Below are positions 36,428 through 46,175 of a stretch of DNA of 64,000 nt, in pieces. Both the position numbers and the translations under genes were made by a program. The notes beneath the pieces are model-generated. The model was not told the DNA's origin, searched no databases, and saw only the letters and a program-made list of their open reading frames with translations. Location: assembly GCF_030068505.1 (NCBI RefSeq), contig NZ_JAQOSO010000001.1:28428-92427 (forward strand). Reading direction: 5' to 3'. The first letter of the stretch is position 1. The number at the start of each line of letters is the position of its first letter. Origin of the DNA: Roseofilum capinflatum BLCC-M114 (lineage in GTDB: Bacteria > Cyanobacteriota > Cyanobacteriia > Cyanobacteriales > Desertifilaceae).

Positions 36428-37339
36428 ATGACTTTTTTTCATAAAGATAAAGACTTAGCCCATCTGGGATATCAGATCCTGGATAATACTTGGACAGCCT
36501 TTCCGCAATTGAGCCAAGATCAAGTAGCTCTCACGTGGGTGGTTTATGACCCTCCTATTTGCGTGAATACCGGGGGAGCGCTATCGGCTGAAGAGTTTTG
36601 GAAGCACCCGGTTAGGGGATTTGAATATCGGGGAAAACAGGCGATCGCCCCTGCTCATGTGGTCACCCTGTTCTATTTAGTCGCTATCTATGAGTGGTTA
36701 GAAACCGGGATGGCGGTTTCTAGTCCAGAATTAGAACGGGCAATTCGGGATATGATCCGCGATCGCAACCCCGATGCTACCAGTTTAGTTCTCGATGTCT
36801 TAACCGGAACCACCAGCGGCCCAGAGTTTTCCGGAGGCCCCTTTGAAACATGGAAATCCCAGCGCAACATTGTTAACCGCTATTTTCAGTCCTTGGGATG
36901 GCCAGAATTAGACTCCATCAATGTCAACCAAAAAAATTGGCATAATGGCGCTTATGGCCGCGATCGCCTCTTTTTAGGCCCGCAAATGGAAAACCAAAAT
37001 CGTCTCACCACCAACGCTACCGCTCGCCTCTTGCACAGTATCATCGGTGGCGTAGCCGTCTCCTCTAAAGCCTCTCAAGAAATGATGGCCCTGATGCGCC
37101 GGGAAATTGACCCCAACCAAGACTCGATCCTTGGTTTTCTCGGTCAAGGGTTACCCCCAACTGCTGCCCTGTGGTCAAAATCAGGATTGATGGGAACCTT
37201 GCGCCATGAAAGCGCCTATATTGAAATGGGCGATCGCCAGCCCTATTTACTGGTCATTTTTACCGAACAAAGCCAAAATCCCCATCTCCTTCCCTTTATT
37301 TCCCAGCAAGTAGTAGCCGCCATGGGCAATCTAGCTTAA
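36428..37339 (+). CDS. Serine-hydrolase (class A beta-lactamase-like) fold protein, catalytic pair missing
   Basis: The start at 36428 gives 303 residues. The pattern is that of cyanobacterial beta-lactamase-related hydrolases: an Asn/Ser motif region (RNPDATSLVLDVLTGTTSG), NATARLLHSIIGGVAVS and a KSG triad element (LWSKSGLMGTLRHES). At the place where the SxxK catalytic motif is expected, before LFYLVA, the sequence reads PAHVVTLFYL: Ser is replaced by His (codon 36656-36658) and Lys by Thr (36665-36667). It is probably not an active acyl-serine enzyme. There is no signal peptide. It follows the Uma2 gene by 9 bp. Confidence 0.8.
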   Translation: MTFFHKDKDLAHLGYQILDNTWTAFPQLSQDQVALTWVVYDPPICVNTGGALSAEEFWKHPVRGFEYRGKQAIAPAHVVTLFYLVAIYEWLETGMAVSSPELERAIRDMIRDRNPDATSLVLDVLTGTTSGPEFSGGPFETWKSQRNIVNRYFQSLGWPELDSINVNQKNWHNGAYGRDRLFLGPQMENQNRLTTNATARLLHSIIGGVAVSSKASQEMMALMRREIDPNQDSILGFLGQGLPPTAALWSKSGLMGTLRHESAYIEMGDRQPYLLVIFTEQSQNPHLLPFISQQVVAAMGNLA

Positions 37340-37390
37340 GATATCCCTGGAGCGACTATCCCGTTCATCGAGGAGTGACATTAGATCATC

Positions 37391-38194
37391 ATGGTTTCAA
37401 GGCATACTCATTTATATTTATTCCTAAACTTGGCAGCCCTCCTAGCCATTACCCCCCAATCCGCATCCGCCCAAACTTCAGGGTATGCCCCCCTAGAAGC
37501 CCCCTATCTGGCTCCAGAGATTCCCGTAACCCCCACTGCCATCAGTCCAGAAGCCTTTGAAGCCACCCTTGACACGGTACGCACCCAAACCCTCCCCAGC
37601 GCTCCTGTAACAGCTCCCCAGCAGCTAAAAGCCACCTCCGACTACGAAGTGCCTGGACAAGGCAGTTCCAATGCCCAAGGACTGGGAGAACCCACCGTTT
37701 CCGGTGAATTCGCCCAAGCACCAGAAGGTCAGAATAGCTACTCAGTGGAACGGCGGCGCTATGAAAACGCCCAATACTATAACGGCTTTAGCTATATCGG
37801 TTTAGGCGGAACTATCGGCTTTCATGGCGACTCTTCCATGGGTAACGCTGGAGGTACAATTTTAAGCCGCGTTGCCTTTACTGAAAACTTCTCCTTCCGT
37901 CCCTCAGTGATTATCGGCGATGGTACAAGTCTCACCATTCCCTTCACCTATGATATTCCCTTCAGTCGCGAACCCTACGGCCCGCCAGTGACCCTCTTCA
38001 TCGGCGGGGGATTTGGCTTCGACCTGAAACATGGCACGCATGGGCCCTTAATTTCCACGGGGATTGATGTTCCCTTTAGCAATAATTTCACTTTTAATGC
38101 CACGTTAAATACGGGCTTTTGGGATGAGCGAGCTATTGACTGGGGCTTAACATTAGGATTTGGGTATAACTTCCCTGGTTTACTCTTCCGTTAA
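37391..38194 (+). CDS. Secreted beta-rich protein, probably outer-membrane associated
   Basis: This 267-residue protein has a signal peptide (cleavage probably after SASA), then a Pro/Thr/Ala-rich low-complexity segment (about 28-115), then a beta-rich C-terminal domain (about 130-267). The latter alternates Gly and aromatic residues (SYIGLGGTIGFHG, LFIGGGFGFDLKHG, GLTLGFGYNFPG) and ends LLFR. This looks like a small outer-membrane barrel of cyanobacterial type. I do not recognise a named family. Confidence 0.75.
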   Translation: MVSRHTHLYLFLNLAALLAITPQSASAQTSGYAPLEAPYLAPEIPVTPTAISPEAFEATLDTVRTQTLPSAPVTAPQQLKATSDYEVPGQGSSNAQGLGEPTVSGEFAQAPEGQNSYSVERRRYENAQYYNGFSYIGLGGTIGFHGDSSMGNAGGTILSRVAFTENFSFRPSVIIGDGTSLTIPFTYDIPFSREPYGPPVTLFIGGGFGFDLKHGTHGPLISTGIDVPFSNNFTFNATLNTGFWDERAIDWGLTLGFGYNFPGLLFR

Positions 38195-38212
38195 TCCATA
38201 AAAACGGTACTT

Positions 38213-39091
38213 TCACTTTTTCTTCAGACGCAAGCTCACCCAAATCATACGTTGTAGGGAGTCAGGGACTTCTGGATGTAAACCTTCAGAGATTTCTTCA
38301 AAGATTTTGATTGATCCTGGATAGATAAACGGTGAGTCTTGCTCTTCAACCAAGCACGCTAATAAAGCCGATTCTTCAAGGCAGTAAGTGTTAGCTAGGG
38401 AAGTTTCTTGACGTTTATCTTCCTTGCCTGGATCTATCTTAATTTCTTTTCCTCGGTTGAGGTAGGCTTGAGAAAACCGATTGACCATTGCTTGGAAAGA
38501 AGCATGGTTTTGATAAAGATTTTCAAGTTGCTGATAATACCCAGTAAAGTGGGTGTTATGTATCCTTTCAAGCTCTGAGGTACGTTTGAATTGAAATTGA
38601 CACTTTTGTGCAGATGACTCAAAATAGTGTTGATTCTGGTTAATAAACTCTTCGCCAGCTTGAAGCGCTTCCTGCAACGCGGTTTCCCCTGCCGATTGAT
38701 GCCTGACTTCCAGAGTTAGCCGATAGAGACTATCTCCAATAATTACAGTGCAAGTCTGGAAATTTTGATTAATCCACTGGATGCAAGCTGTTAGCCGGTT
38801 GCTTTGGATAAAGTTTTTGCTGCCTAAGCTAATTAAGAAAATACAACGTTGATAGTCAGTGAGTGAGTTACGAAGATGGCTGGGAAAGACTTTAGCGACT
38901 GAGGCTTTGTAATTAGAAATTTCGCTAGATTTTCTATCTGTTGAGTGTAATGAAGATTGTTTTTGATGAATTGCTTTACCAACTTCCGATTGAATTTGTT
39001 TTAATTGTTCTAGGGTAAATTGGTTCCAGTCTAGGTTTTCAAGTAAGTTTTTTGTCGTACTCATTTGAAGGTTTGAGGAATGTGTTACCAT
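38213..39091 (-). CDS. Probable tRNA-dependent cyclodipeptide synthase, XYP subfamily
   Basis: The start at 39091 is set by an excellent GGAGG seven bases upstream and gives 292 residues. CDPSs use two aminoacyl-tRNAs to make cyclodipeptides. IFLISLGSKNF holds the putative nucleophile Ser88 at the end of the first strand, with Ser91 where the NYH subfamily has Asn. Near the C-terminus, YCLEE gives the Tyr236/Glu240 pair (Y-x3-E), and FIYPG gives Tyr257-Pro258, the YP of the XYP subfamily. GDSLYRLTLE and ALQAGEEFINQN fit the tRNA-binding helices. A TerB-like gene lies 100 bp upstream. No tailoring oxidase is adjacent. Assigned by motif reading only. Confidence 0.7.
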   Translation of the reverse strand: MVTHSSNLQMSTTKNLLENLDWNQFTLEQLKQIQSEVGKAIHQKQSSLHSTDRKSSEISNYKASVAKVFPSHLRNSLTDYQRCIFLISLGSKNFIQSNRLTACIQWINQNFQTCTVIIGDSLYRLTLEVRHQSAGETALQEALQAGEEFINQNQHYFESSAQKCQFQFKRTSELERIHNTHFTGYYQQLENLYQNHASFQAMVNRFSQAYLNRGKEIKIDPGKEDKRQETSLANTYCLEESALLACLVEEQDSPFIYPGSIKIFEEISEGLHPEVPDSLQRMIWVSLRLKKK

Positions 39092-39191
39092 TGAAAATCC
39101 TCCGAAAAACGTTTTGAAATTCTCTCGTTTTTCAGAGGATACTAGGATGTACACGACTATCGGTTCATGTGGAAGCAGAGATCGACCTCGA

Positions 39192-39671
39192 TTACACCTC
39201 TGTTTCAAATAAGGCCAGTCTTAACCGTTCGCTGGCTTCTTCTAGCTCTGCCATCGATTCTAGACTCACCTTGACGCTGCGTTCAATTCCTAAAATTTCG
39301 GCGGCTTTAGCAACGGCTGCTTTTTCTTGGTCGTGATAAGCGCCATCAGCCCGACTCATTTTAATGGCTTGGTACAACATGGAGCGGCGAAAATTGAGGG
39401 GAAAATCATATTTAATGCCACTGAGTAACTCCTCTAAGCTGGCATTTTTCCAGTCAAATTTGCGGAGAGTTTCAATATATTCTTCTGGATTTTTCATTAA
39501 TAGTTCTTGCTCGTCGATGTACCATTGGAATTCGGCTTCTGCCAGTTCACCATCGGCTCCGGCGATCGCCATCAATGCTGCGCCATACTTGACGGCAACT
39601 TCAAAATCAACCGGTTGAGTTATATTGTACCGATGCTGGGCATATTTTGTGGGTTGAAGAGAGTCAGGCAT
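39192..39671 (-). CDS. TerB-like protein
   Basis: This 159-residue soluble helical protein contains a TerB-type pattern: VAVKYGAALMAIAGADGELAEAE and, repeated later, LYQAIKMSRADGAYHDQEKAAVAKAA. Both have the D-G acidic loops thought to bind metal in the TerB fold. AAGGAT lies upstream of the ATG at 39671. The next gene in the same direction is the cyclodipeptide synthase-like gene. TerB proteins are often linked to stress or membrane sensing; a specific role is not evident. Confidence 0.8.
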   Translation of the reverse strand: MPDSLQPTKYAQHRYNITQPVDFEVAVKYGAALMAIAGADGELAEAEFQWYIDEQELLMKNPEEYIETLRKFDWKNASLEELLSGIKYDFPLNFRRSMLYQAIKMSRADGAYHDQEKAAVAKAAEILGIERSVKVSLESMAELEEASERLRLALFETEV

Positions 39672-39806
39672 ATTAATTTATCCTTAATTGACTTTTGGAG
39701 ACATTTATGATCTAGGTGAACGACTATCAACGGAAAACCCTATGATAATGGGTCACCCATCACCCAAACTATATCAGAAATTAGGGTAATGGGTGACTCG
39801 ATTAAT

Positions 39807-41510
39807 TTAGGATTTGGAGTCGTTCTTAAAGCTCGATAACCATTCTTGGATCTGAGAAGCCGCGATATCACGACCTCCTAATCCAAAGGAAATGGCGATC
39901 GCCACAGCAATGGCTCCGAATAATAATCCAAAGGCCAGATTCACAATATCTGGAGCAATTCCCATCTGTCTCAGAGCCATTGCACCCACCAAAATAATAA
40001 TGGCGATGCGGGCGGCTTGAGCCAACATATGGCCTTGACGACTTCCAGAACTGTCAATCACCTTAAAGGCCAAATTGGCAAAGTATAACCCGATCGCAAA
40101 CACGACGACACCGGCTAACACTTGACTGGCAATTTTGATGATTGCCCCCACAATTAAGGTCAAGGCTTCAAGTCCCAAAACATCCGTCGCGGTAACCGTG
40201 GCAAACAGCAAAATGGTAATTAATACCACCATGCCCACAATTTCCGAAGGGGTGCGGAAGTCAGACGGAGGAGGAGGAAGGGGCAGATCGGATTCGGCTG
40301 CTTCCGGTGGGGGAGCTGTAGCATAGGGTTCTTGTTGCAACCCTAACCAATAAAAGAGATTATCAAACCCAAATCCGGTTAAGACATTGGTGACTAAATC
40401 GGAGACAAATTTACCGCCCACATAGGCAACCATCAAGATGATAGCTGCTGTAAAGGCTAGGGGCACATAACCCATAATCATTTCCAGCATCCCCACGGCT
40501 GGGGTAGAAATGGCCTCGATTTTGAGGGCGTTGAGAGCAGCGATCGCAAAGGGAATCAGAATCAAGATATAGGCGATCGTTCCGGCAATCCAGGATAATC
40601 CATGGGTTGACGCGCCACCGGCTAATCCAAAGCGATCGCCAAAGCGATCGGCTCCACTCACCATCAGTAAATTAGTAACAATCCGCCGCACAATGGTTGC
40701 CACTAACCAACCGGCTGCACCAATCAAAATTGCACCCAAAATATTGGGTAAAATCATCAGAATTTGATTGAGCAGGGATTGCACCGGTTGTAGGGTTCCC
40801 TCTAACTCTAAGGTACTGAGAATCGAGGGTAAAAATAACAGAAACACAAACCAGTACATGGCATTCGCCAAGGTACTGCTGACAGAAACCGGCGAAGTTG
40901 TTCCCTCATCAACCACTTGTGATTCTAAGCGCTCATCCAGATTGAGAAGCTTTAAGCTTCGCAGAACTGCCAGTTTCACCACTGTTGCCAGTAGCCAAGC
41001 AACAGCCAATAGAATTCCTGCACTCACAAGTTTAGGCACAAAGCCAAATACTTGATTGAGTAGGGTATTTAAAGGTTGGGAAACCAGGTCAAGTTCCAGA
41101 GATTCCAACACACCCACTAAAGTAATGAGCATAATCAGCCAGAACACGGCTGAACTCACCCATTTTTCAATCGGTGGCGAAGAAGCCGAATTGCTTGCTC
41201 CAGAAACCCAAGCGGCTAATTTATTGTCAAGTTCCGTTCGTTTCAGTAGCCCTTCGACGACTCCAGCAAGTGCCCAAGCGACCAAAAATCCCCCCAATAA
41301 AATCGCCGCCGCGATCGCGATCGTCGAGGCTAAATTCCACCATTGGGGAAAAGATGACGAAATGGCGCTGGTGTCTAGGTTTAAGCCCGGAATGCCTGGA
41401 CTGGGGGCCTCATTTTGTAAGAAGGTATCGAGTACATCCTGGGCTTGCGTCCAAGTTGCACCCTCTGGTATTGGCACATCAAGATTGATGTCTTGCCCAG
41501 TAAAATTCAT
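39807..41510 (-). CDS. MscS-like mechanosensitive channel / conserved TM-helix protein
   Basis: The start at 41510 (MNFTGQDINLDV) follows AAGGAG with 8-nt spacing and gives 567 residues; an upstream in-frame start would add 10 residues. The protein has about 12 membrane helices arranged in repeats of a conserved helix pair with P-x-(L/I)-(V/L)-x-A-x-(I/L)-L elements (FVPKLVSAGILLAVAWLL, ILPNILGAILIGAAGWLVA, YVPLAFTAAIILMVAYVGG). The C-terminus has the glycine-rich FGLLFGAIAVAIAISFGLGG segment typical of CmpX/TM_helix proteins. Role in osmotic response is inferred from the family. Confidence 0.85.
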   Translation of the reverse strand: MNFTGQDINLDVPIPEGATWTQAQDVLDTFLQNEAPSPGIPGLNLDTSAISSSFPQWWNLASTIAIAAAILLGGFLVAWALAGVVEGLLKRTELDNKLAAWVSGASNSASSPPIEKWVSSAVFWLIMLITLVGVLESLELDLVSQPLNTLLNQVFGFVPKLVSAGILLAVAWLLATVVKLAVLRSLKLLNLDERLESQVVDEGTTSPVSVSSTLANAMYWFVFLLFLPSILSTLELEGTLQPVQSLLNQILMILPNILGAILIGAAGWLVATIVRRIVTNLLMVSGADRFGDRFGLAGGASTHGLSWIAGTIAYILILIPFAIAALNALKIEAISTPAVGMLEMIMGYVPLAFTAAIILMVAYVGGKFVSDLVTNVLTGFGFDNLFYWLGLQQEPYATAPPPEAAESDLPLPPPPSDFRTPSEIVGMVVLITILLFATVTATDVLGLEALTLIVGAIIKIASQVLAGVVVFAIGLYFANLAFKVIDSSGSRQGHMLAQAARIAIIILVGAMALRQMGIAPDIVNLAFGLLFGAIAVAIAISFGLGGRDIAASQIQEWLSSFKNDSKS

Positions 41511-41793
41511 AGGTTTTGCTCCTTTGAGTTTGTTCATCAATGCGTTTATCTCCCCGATCTAGGAGAAACAGGGGGTAAACGCGATCGGGAAGATCCCGAA
41601 CATTAGCAAAATAACTAGAAGCGATTTACAGGCCTTATCGTACCAGAGTGCTTGGCGAGGGGAAGGCAGGTATGGGGAGATTGACTGAAGAATAATTTTT
41701 AATTGGAGCAAAAACAAGATCCTGTCCGCTAGGGGGGAACGGACAGGATCTTGAATTGATTGAAAAGGCTACGATCGATAGGGGAAAGGACGG
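41511..41793. other. Gene-free stretch between channel and TPR genes
   Basis: Apart from the terminator at 41715-41753 and the AAGGAG ribosome-binding site of the channel gene, no gene, RNA or repeat is seen here. It must contain the promoter of the channel gene. Confidence 0.4.
41715..41753 (-). terminator. Strong rho-independent terminator of the TPR gene
   Basis: CAAGATCCTGTCCG (41715-41728) and CGGACAGGATCTTG (41740-41753) form a perfect 14-bp stem. On the minus strand it is directly followed by TTTTTGCTCC, the T-run. It lies 40 bp past the TPR stop codon. Confidence 0.9.
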
Positions 41794-43740
41794 TTAGGGA
41801 ATCGACTGCTGGACAATTTCCTCCTCGGTGGGGGTGATGCCTAAATTTTGTTGAATTTGCAGAGCTTGGCTAAAACAAGAAATGGCTTCTTGATAACGCT
41901 GTAACTCCGCTAAGGCAGTACCTTTACCGCGCCAGGCTTCGTAATCATTGGCTTCTAGCTGAATGGCGCGATCATAGGAAGAAATGGCTTCTTCAAAGCG
42001 ACGGAGCTTTTCCAATAAAATTCCCCGGTGTCGCCAAGCACAATGGTTATGTGCCTCTAAGGTTAACACCTGATCGTAGGCATCAACGGCTTCTTCATAC
42101 CGTTGAATGCGCTCTAATAGTTCCCCTCGGGCTGTCCAAATTTGTGGATCGTCGGGGTTGAGTTGCAGCGCTCGATCGTAGGATTCTAAAGCTGGTTCAT
42201 AGTCTTTTAAGTGGGCTAAGGTTGTGCCTCGATTAAACCAAAGGGCACTCAAGAGGGATTTTTCTGGGGAATCTTCTACGGTTTCAGAGAGCGCGATCGC
42301 CCGATCGTAGGCTTCGATCGCCTCTGCATAGCGTTCTCCTTTCTCCAGAGCATTACCGCGATGAAACCAGGCTTCTACCTTATCCCCATCCACTGCGATC
42401 GCCCGATCGTAACAGGCGATCGCTTCCTCGAACTGGCCCAACTTTTCCCACGCTACCCCCTGATTATGCCAGGCTTGGGTATCTTCCGGTTGCAGGGCGA
42501 TCGCCCGCTCATAGGCTTCTACGGCTTCCTCATAGCGGTCTAACTTCAGTAGGGTATTGCCGCGACGATACCAGATTTCTGCCCCTTCAGGATTCAATTC
42601 CAGAGCGCGATCGAAATCTTCTAGAGCGTCTAAGGGGCGATCGAGTAACTCCAACGCTAACCCCTTGTGATACCAAAACTCAGCATGATCGGACTCCAAA
42701 AACACCGCCTGCTCATAGGACGTTAACCCCTCCTGATAGCGCTGCAACTTCACCAACGTCTTTCCCCGCTCATACCAACCTTCAAACGACTCCGGATGAG
42801 TTTCCAGCACCTGATCGTAGAGGGCAACCGCTTCCTCATATAACCCCTCATCAGCCAACAAATTGCCCTGATCGACACACTCTTGGGCAGTGATAAAAAG
42901 CTGATTTTCATCCAACTTCTCTAAATCAAACGATAAAGACGTTTGGTCTGGCTCATCCGACTCTACCAATTCCTCTAAAAAATCCCGCTCCGAAACACCA
43001 GAACCGACACCTACCGCCATAGCACGAGGATTAACAACTTGGCGAATTTTCCCTAACTCTCGATTGAGATCTTCTCCCAACCCTTGCAGTTGTTTGACCA
43101 AATCTTGGCGGACTTCCTGAATCACCCCAGCAGAATCTTTTAACTCCACAACCTCTTGATTCACATTCTGGTAGCCCCGTTGACGCTCAGTTTTTGCCGC
43201 TTCAATTTGAGCCGTCAAATCCTCAACCAACTGGCGAGCCATGTCGGTATACTGTTGCAGATGGCCTTCTGATTGATTGAGATCTTCAAACCGACGATTG
43301 ACTTCCGTGACGATCTGCTTAATCATACTGCTCCGCATAAAGCGCAACAACACCACCGTTCCGCCAATAAAGATCGCCATCAACAACATCAACTGATTGA
43401 GGCGCGATCGAATATCATCAACTTCTGACAACCGCGCTTGCCACTCAATTTCTTGTCTAGCCCGTTCTTGGGCAAACTTCTCATTCACCGTCTGCTCTAC
43501 CGTCTGCTCAATCACCTCCTTGAGGGTTTTTAAGTCTTGCTCCGATAACCCACCATTTCCCTGGGGAGGGGCAGCAGGGGCAGGTTTCGGTTGAGCTTGG
43601 GCTTGAGGTTGGCTTTGGGCAACCCTCACCTCTGAAGGGGTTGCCGCATAAGCAACTGCCATTAAGTTAAATGATGCTAAACTTGCCAACAGCCACAGAG
43701 ATAAGGATGACACACGCATAGATTTTGAAGGAATCCCCAT
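41794..43740 (-). CDS. TPR-repeat protein with signal/anchor and coiled coil
   Basis: The start at 43740 (MGIPSKSMRVSSLSLWLL) gives 648 residues. A signal sequence or anchor (LWLLASLASFNLMAVAYA) is followed by a Gln/Pro/Ala linker, an amphipathic helix, one membrane helix (LMLLMAIFIGGTVVLLRFM), a coiled coil (about 150-240) and about 11 TPR units from residue ~310 to the end (W-x-x-(R/Q)G-x-x-L-x-x-L-x-R(Y/F)-x-E-A-x-x-x-Y-D). Such scaffolds bind partner proteins. The repeats carry many GCGATCGC sites. A strong terminator follows the gene. Confidence 0.87.
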   Translation of the reverse strand: MGIPSKSMRVSSLSLWLLASLASFNLMAVAYAATPSEVRVAQSQPQAQAQPKPAPAAPPQGNGGLSEQDLKTLKEVIEQTVEQTVNEKFAQERARQEIEWQARLSEVDDIRSRLNQLMLLMAIFIGGTVVLLRFMRSSMIKQIVTEVNRRFEDLNQSEGHLQQYTDMARQLVEDLTAQIEAAKTERQRGYQNVNQEVVELKDSAGVIQEVRQDLVKQLQGLGEDLNRELGKIRQVVNPRAMAVGVGSGVSERDFLEELVESDEPDQTSLSFDLEKLDENQLFITAQECVDQGNLLADEGLYEEAVALYDQVLETHPESFEGWYERGKTLVKLQRYQEGLTSYEQAVFLESDHAEFWYHKGLALELLDRPLDALEDFDRALELNPEGAEIWYRRGNTLLKLDRYEEAVEAYERAIALQPEDTQAWHNQGVAWEKLGQFEEAIACYDRAIAVDGDKVEAWFHRGNALEKGERYAEAIEAYDRAIALSETVEDSPEKSLLSALWFNRGTTLAHLKDYEPALESYDRALQLNPDDPQIWTARGELLERIQRYEEAVDAYDQVLTLEAHNHCAWRHRGILLEKLRRFEEAISSYDRAIQLEANDYEAWRGKGTALAELQRYQEAISCFSQALQIQQNLGITPTEEEIVQQSIP

Positions 43741-43926
43741 AAGATTTAAGCCTGAAATCAATATCGGCTTTCTACTATCCACTCATCAGCAGTTAAACTC
43801 ATAACAGGGCTATAGGAATAGCAGAACAAACTCGCCTAAATCGTAATACCAGATTAAAATCGTTAATCCGGGTAATGATTAGGATTGAATTGAGGGTGCG
43901 ATAAACCGATACAGGAACCGATCAAT

Positions 43927-46122
43927 ATGACTCCAGTGGATCAACCTTTCCAGGATTCTCCGTCTTCCCCTTCTTTCGAGGATCGTTTATCTCCCGATGA
44001 AAGCCTCTCTAAGCGGGTAATGTTAGCCCGGCTGCGTTGCGGGGGGCATCAATCTGCCCATTTAGAAAATTGGGTACTGGCTAGATTTAACACTGGATTT
44101 GCCCAAGGTTTTGGCTTGAATTCCACAGCAAACCCCACGGAATATTATGGTCGTCCCTTCTTCGAGTTCTTGCCTCCTTCTGAATATGCTACCCTCCAAC
44201 AGTATTACTCTTGTCACTTGCTGGTGCTGCTGCTATCTCAGTTGCTCAAACAACTACAAAAAACGCCCAGTAACTCTGGAGAACTCGATCGCCTCCAGGA
44301 TCAGATTCGAGAGTTAGAACAGATTGTTCATACACCAATTGTGATTCAATTTAACCGCCCAGATCAACCCCCTGGTTGGTTACAGGTGTGGTTTAATTCT
44401 GAGTCCCTGAACATTAGCGGTGTACATCCGAAACTGGATGAATGGACAGTGTTTAGTCGCCAATTGATGGGGGATGCCCAGTTTGAGGATTTGCAATGGC
44501 TGGAAAATTATAGTGTAACTGGGGAATTGCTGCTTGAGGGGATTGAAGTCACGCAAACGGAGCAAAAACAACGGCTAATCCAACTGTTAATCAGTCCGAC
44601 TTCTCTGCTTGAAGGTAATAAGCTGCAATCCATTAATTATCAACTGCAAGTCCTATTTCGCGCCAGCCATTTCATGATCTTGAATGCAGATATGCATCAA
44701 GTGCGGTTTTTAGTGGGGAAAGCTTGTGGAACGGTCGAAACTTATGCCTTTCCCAGAGAGGAACTGGATAATCCCCATTTTGTTGCGGCTCTGGAACAAA
44801 ATCAAGTGCTGCGGGTGGGAGAAATTAATTCTCAGAGTCATAGCGGGTGTGAGCGCACCCTATGGGAGGAAGGGGTACGCTCTCTTTTGCTGATTCCCCT
44901 ACGATGGGATTATGAGCAAGGGGGGAATCATCCGGAAATGTTAAGGTTGATTGGCTTGATTAGCGATCGCCCCCATAATTTTACTGCCCAAGACTGCCGT
45001 TACGCTCAAGAGTTAATCCCTGCCTTTGCTTGCGCCATGCGGCAAACCAACCACAATCAGTTAAATCCCATCCATCCGGCAGTAGCTTGGCGCTTTACCC
45101 AGGAAGCAGAACGGCGCAGTTGGGGCTTTGAACCCGCTCCCATTGTCTGTGAAAAGGTTTATCCTTTGTTTGGGATTTCCGATATTCGCAGCTCTTCTAA
45201 TGAGCGCAATCGGGCAATTCAAGCCGATCTGATCGAACAATTTAAATTGGCATTAGCAATTTTAGAGGCAGTAGAAGCGTATCAAGAAAATCGCTTTGTT
45301 CGACAGATTAAAATTGACTTAGAAACCTATAAAAAACGCATTGAAGAGAAAGTAACGGTTGATTCAGAAGTGACGGCAGTTCAGTATCTACAAGATCATT
45401 TTGAAATTTATTTTGACTACTTTTGTCAATGTGGAGAACTCGCGCAAAAAGCGGTCAAATACTATCGCCAATGTTCGGATAACGATCGCCACTCCGTAGA
45501 TACCGCCCGGCAAGCCTACGATCGCACGATCGATCGCATTAATGAGACGTTACTAAAGACTTGGGAGCGTTGGCAACAGCGAATGCAAGGGATTATTCCC
45601 CACTATTGCGATCTCGAAGCTACCGATGGCATCGATCATATGATTTATGTGGGCAAGTCCATTCATCACAGTTTTACTCCCTTTCATTTACATAGCTTGC
45701 GCTATGAGCAACTGTGTGCTATGTGTGATGCTGCTCGCACGGGGATCGAGCTTCATGAAGTGGATAACATTCCTTTGTTATTAACCCATCTGGTTTTAGT
45801 GCAAGATGTGACCATTGATATCTTCCATGATGAGAATACGGAAAAGATCTTTGATGTGCAAGGCAGTCGAGATACCCGCTATGAAATCGTGAAAAAACGG
45901 ATTGATAAGGGAGTCGATTTAGAAACTGGCGATCGCATTACTGCCCCTGGAATGCTCACCCTGGTCTATTCTACTGATGATGAGTGGAAAGAATACGAAC
46001 ATTATCTTGATTATCTCCAGCGAGAAGGCTGGATCGCCCCAGAAATTCTATCGGGTTCTGTGGCTCCCCTACAAGGGGTCGATGGGCTGCGGTATGCTAG
46101 AGTCCAGGTTTTACCAGAATAG
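43927..46122 (+). CDS. GAF-domain-containing cyanobacterial protein
   Basis: This 731-residue soluble protein has no catalytic domain that I can identify. Residues ~235-385 look like a GAF domain (INYQLQVLFRASHFMILNAD, LLLIPLRWDYEQGGN, NFTAQDCRYAQELIPAFACAMRQ). The part before it is rich in helices; after it come a coiled-coil region (about 420-560) and a C-terminal domain of about 150 residues (HSFTPFHLHSLRYEQLCAM, APGMLTLVYSTDDEWKEYEHY). It may be a sensor or regulator. Gene stands alone. Confidence 0.75.
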   Translation: MTPVDQPFQDSPSSPSFEDRLSPDESLSKRVMLARLRCGGHQSAHLENWVLARFNTGFAQGFGLNSTANPTEYYGRPFFEFLPPSEYATLQQYYSCHLLVLLLSQLLKQLQKTPSNSGELDRLQDQIRELEQIVHTPIVIQFNRPDQPPGWLQVWFNSESLNISGVHPKLDEWTVFSRQLMGDAQFEDLQWLENYSVTGELLLEGIEVTQTEQKQRLIQLLISPTSLLEGNKLQSINYQLQVLFRASHFMILNADMHQVRFLVGKACGTVETYAFPREELDNPHFVAALEQNQVLRVGEINSQSHSGCERTLWEEGVRSLLLIPLRWDYEQGGNHPEMLRLIGLISDRPHNFTAQDCRYAQELIPAFACAMRQTNHNQLNPIHPAVAWRFTQEAERRSWGFEPAPIVCEKVYPLFGISDIRSSSNERNRAIQADLIEQFKLALAILEAVEAYQENRFVRQIKIDLETYKKRIEEKVTVDSEVTAVQYLQDHFEIYFDYFCQCGELAQKAVKYYRQCSDNDRHSVDTARQAYDRTIDRINETLLKTWERWQQRMQGIIPHYCDLEATDGIDHMIYVGKSIHHSFTPFHLHSLRYEQLCAMCDAARTGIELHEVDNIPLLLTHLVLVQDVTIDIFHDENTEKIFDVQGSRDTRYEIVKKRIDKGVDLETGDRITAPGMLTLVYSTDDEWKEYEHYLDYLQREGWIAPEILSGSVAPLQGVDGLRYARVQVLPE

Positions 46123-46175
46123 TGATACTTTGGGTCTTTGGAGTTACTTGAGTCGTTAACTTGACAACAGGGGCG

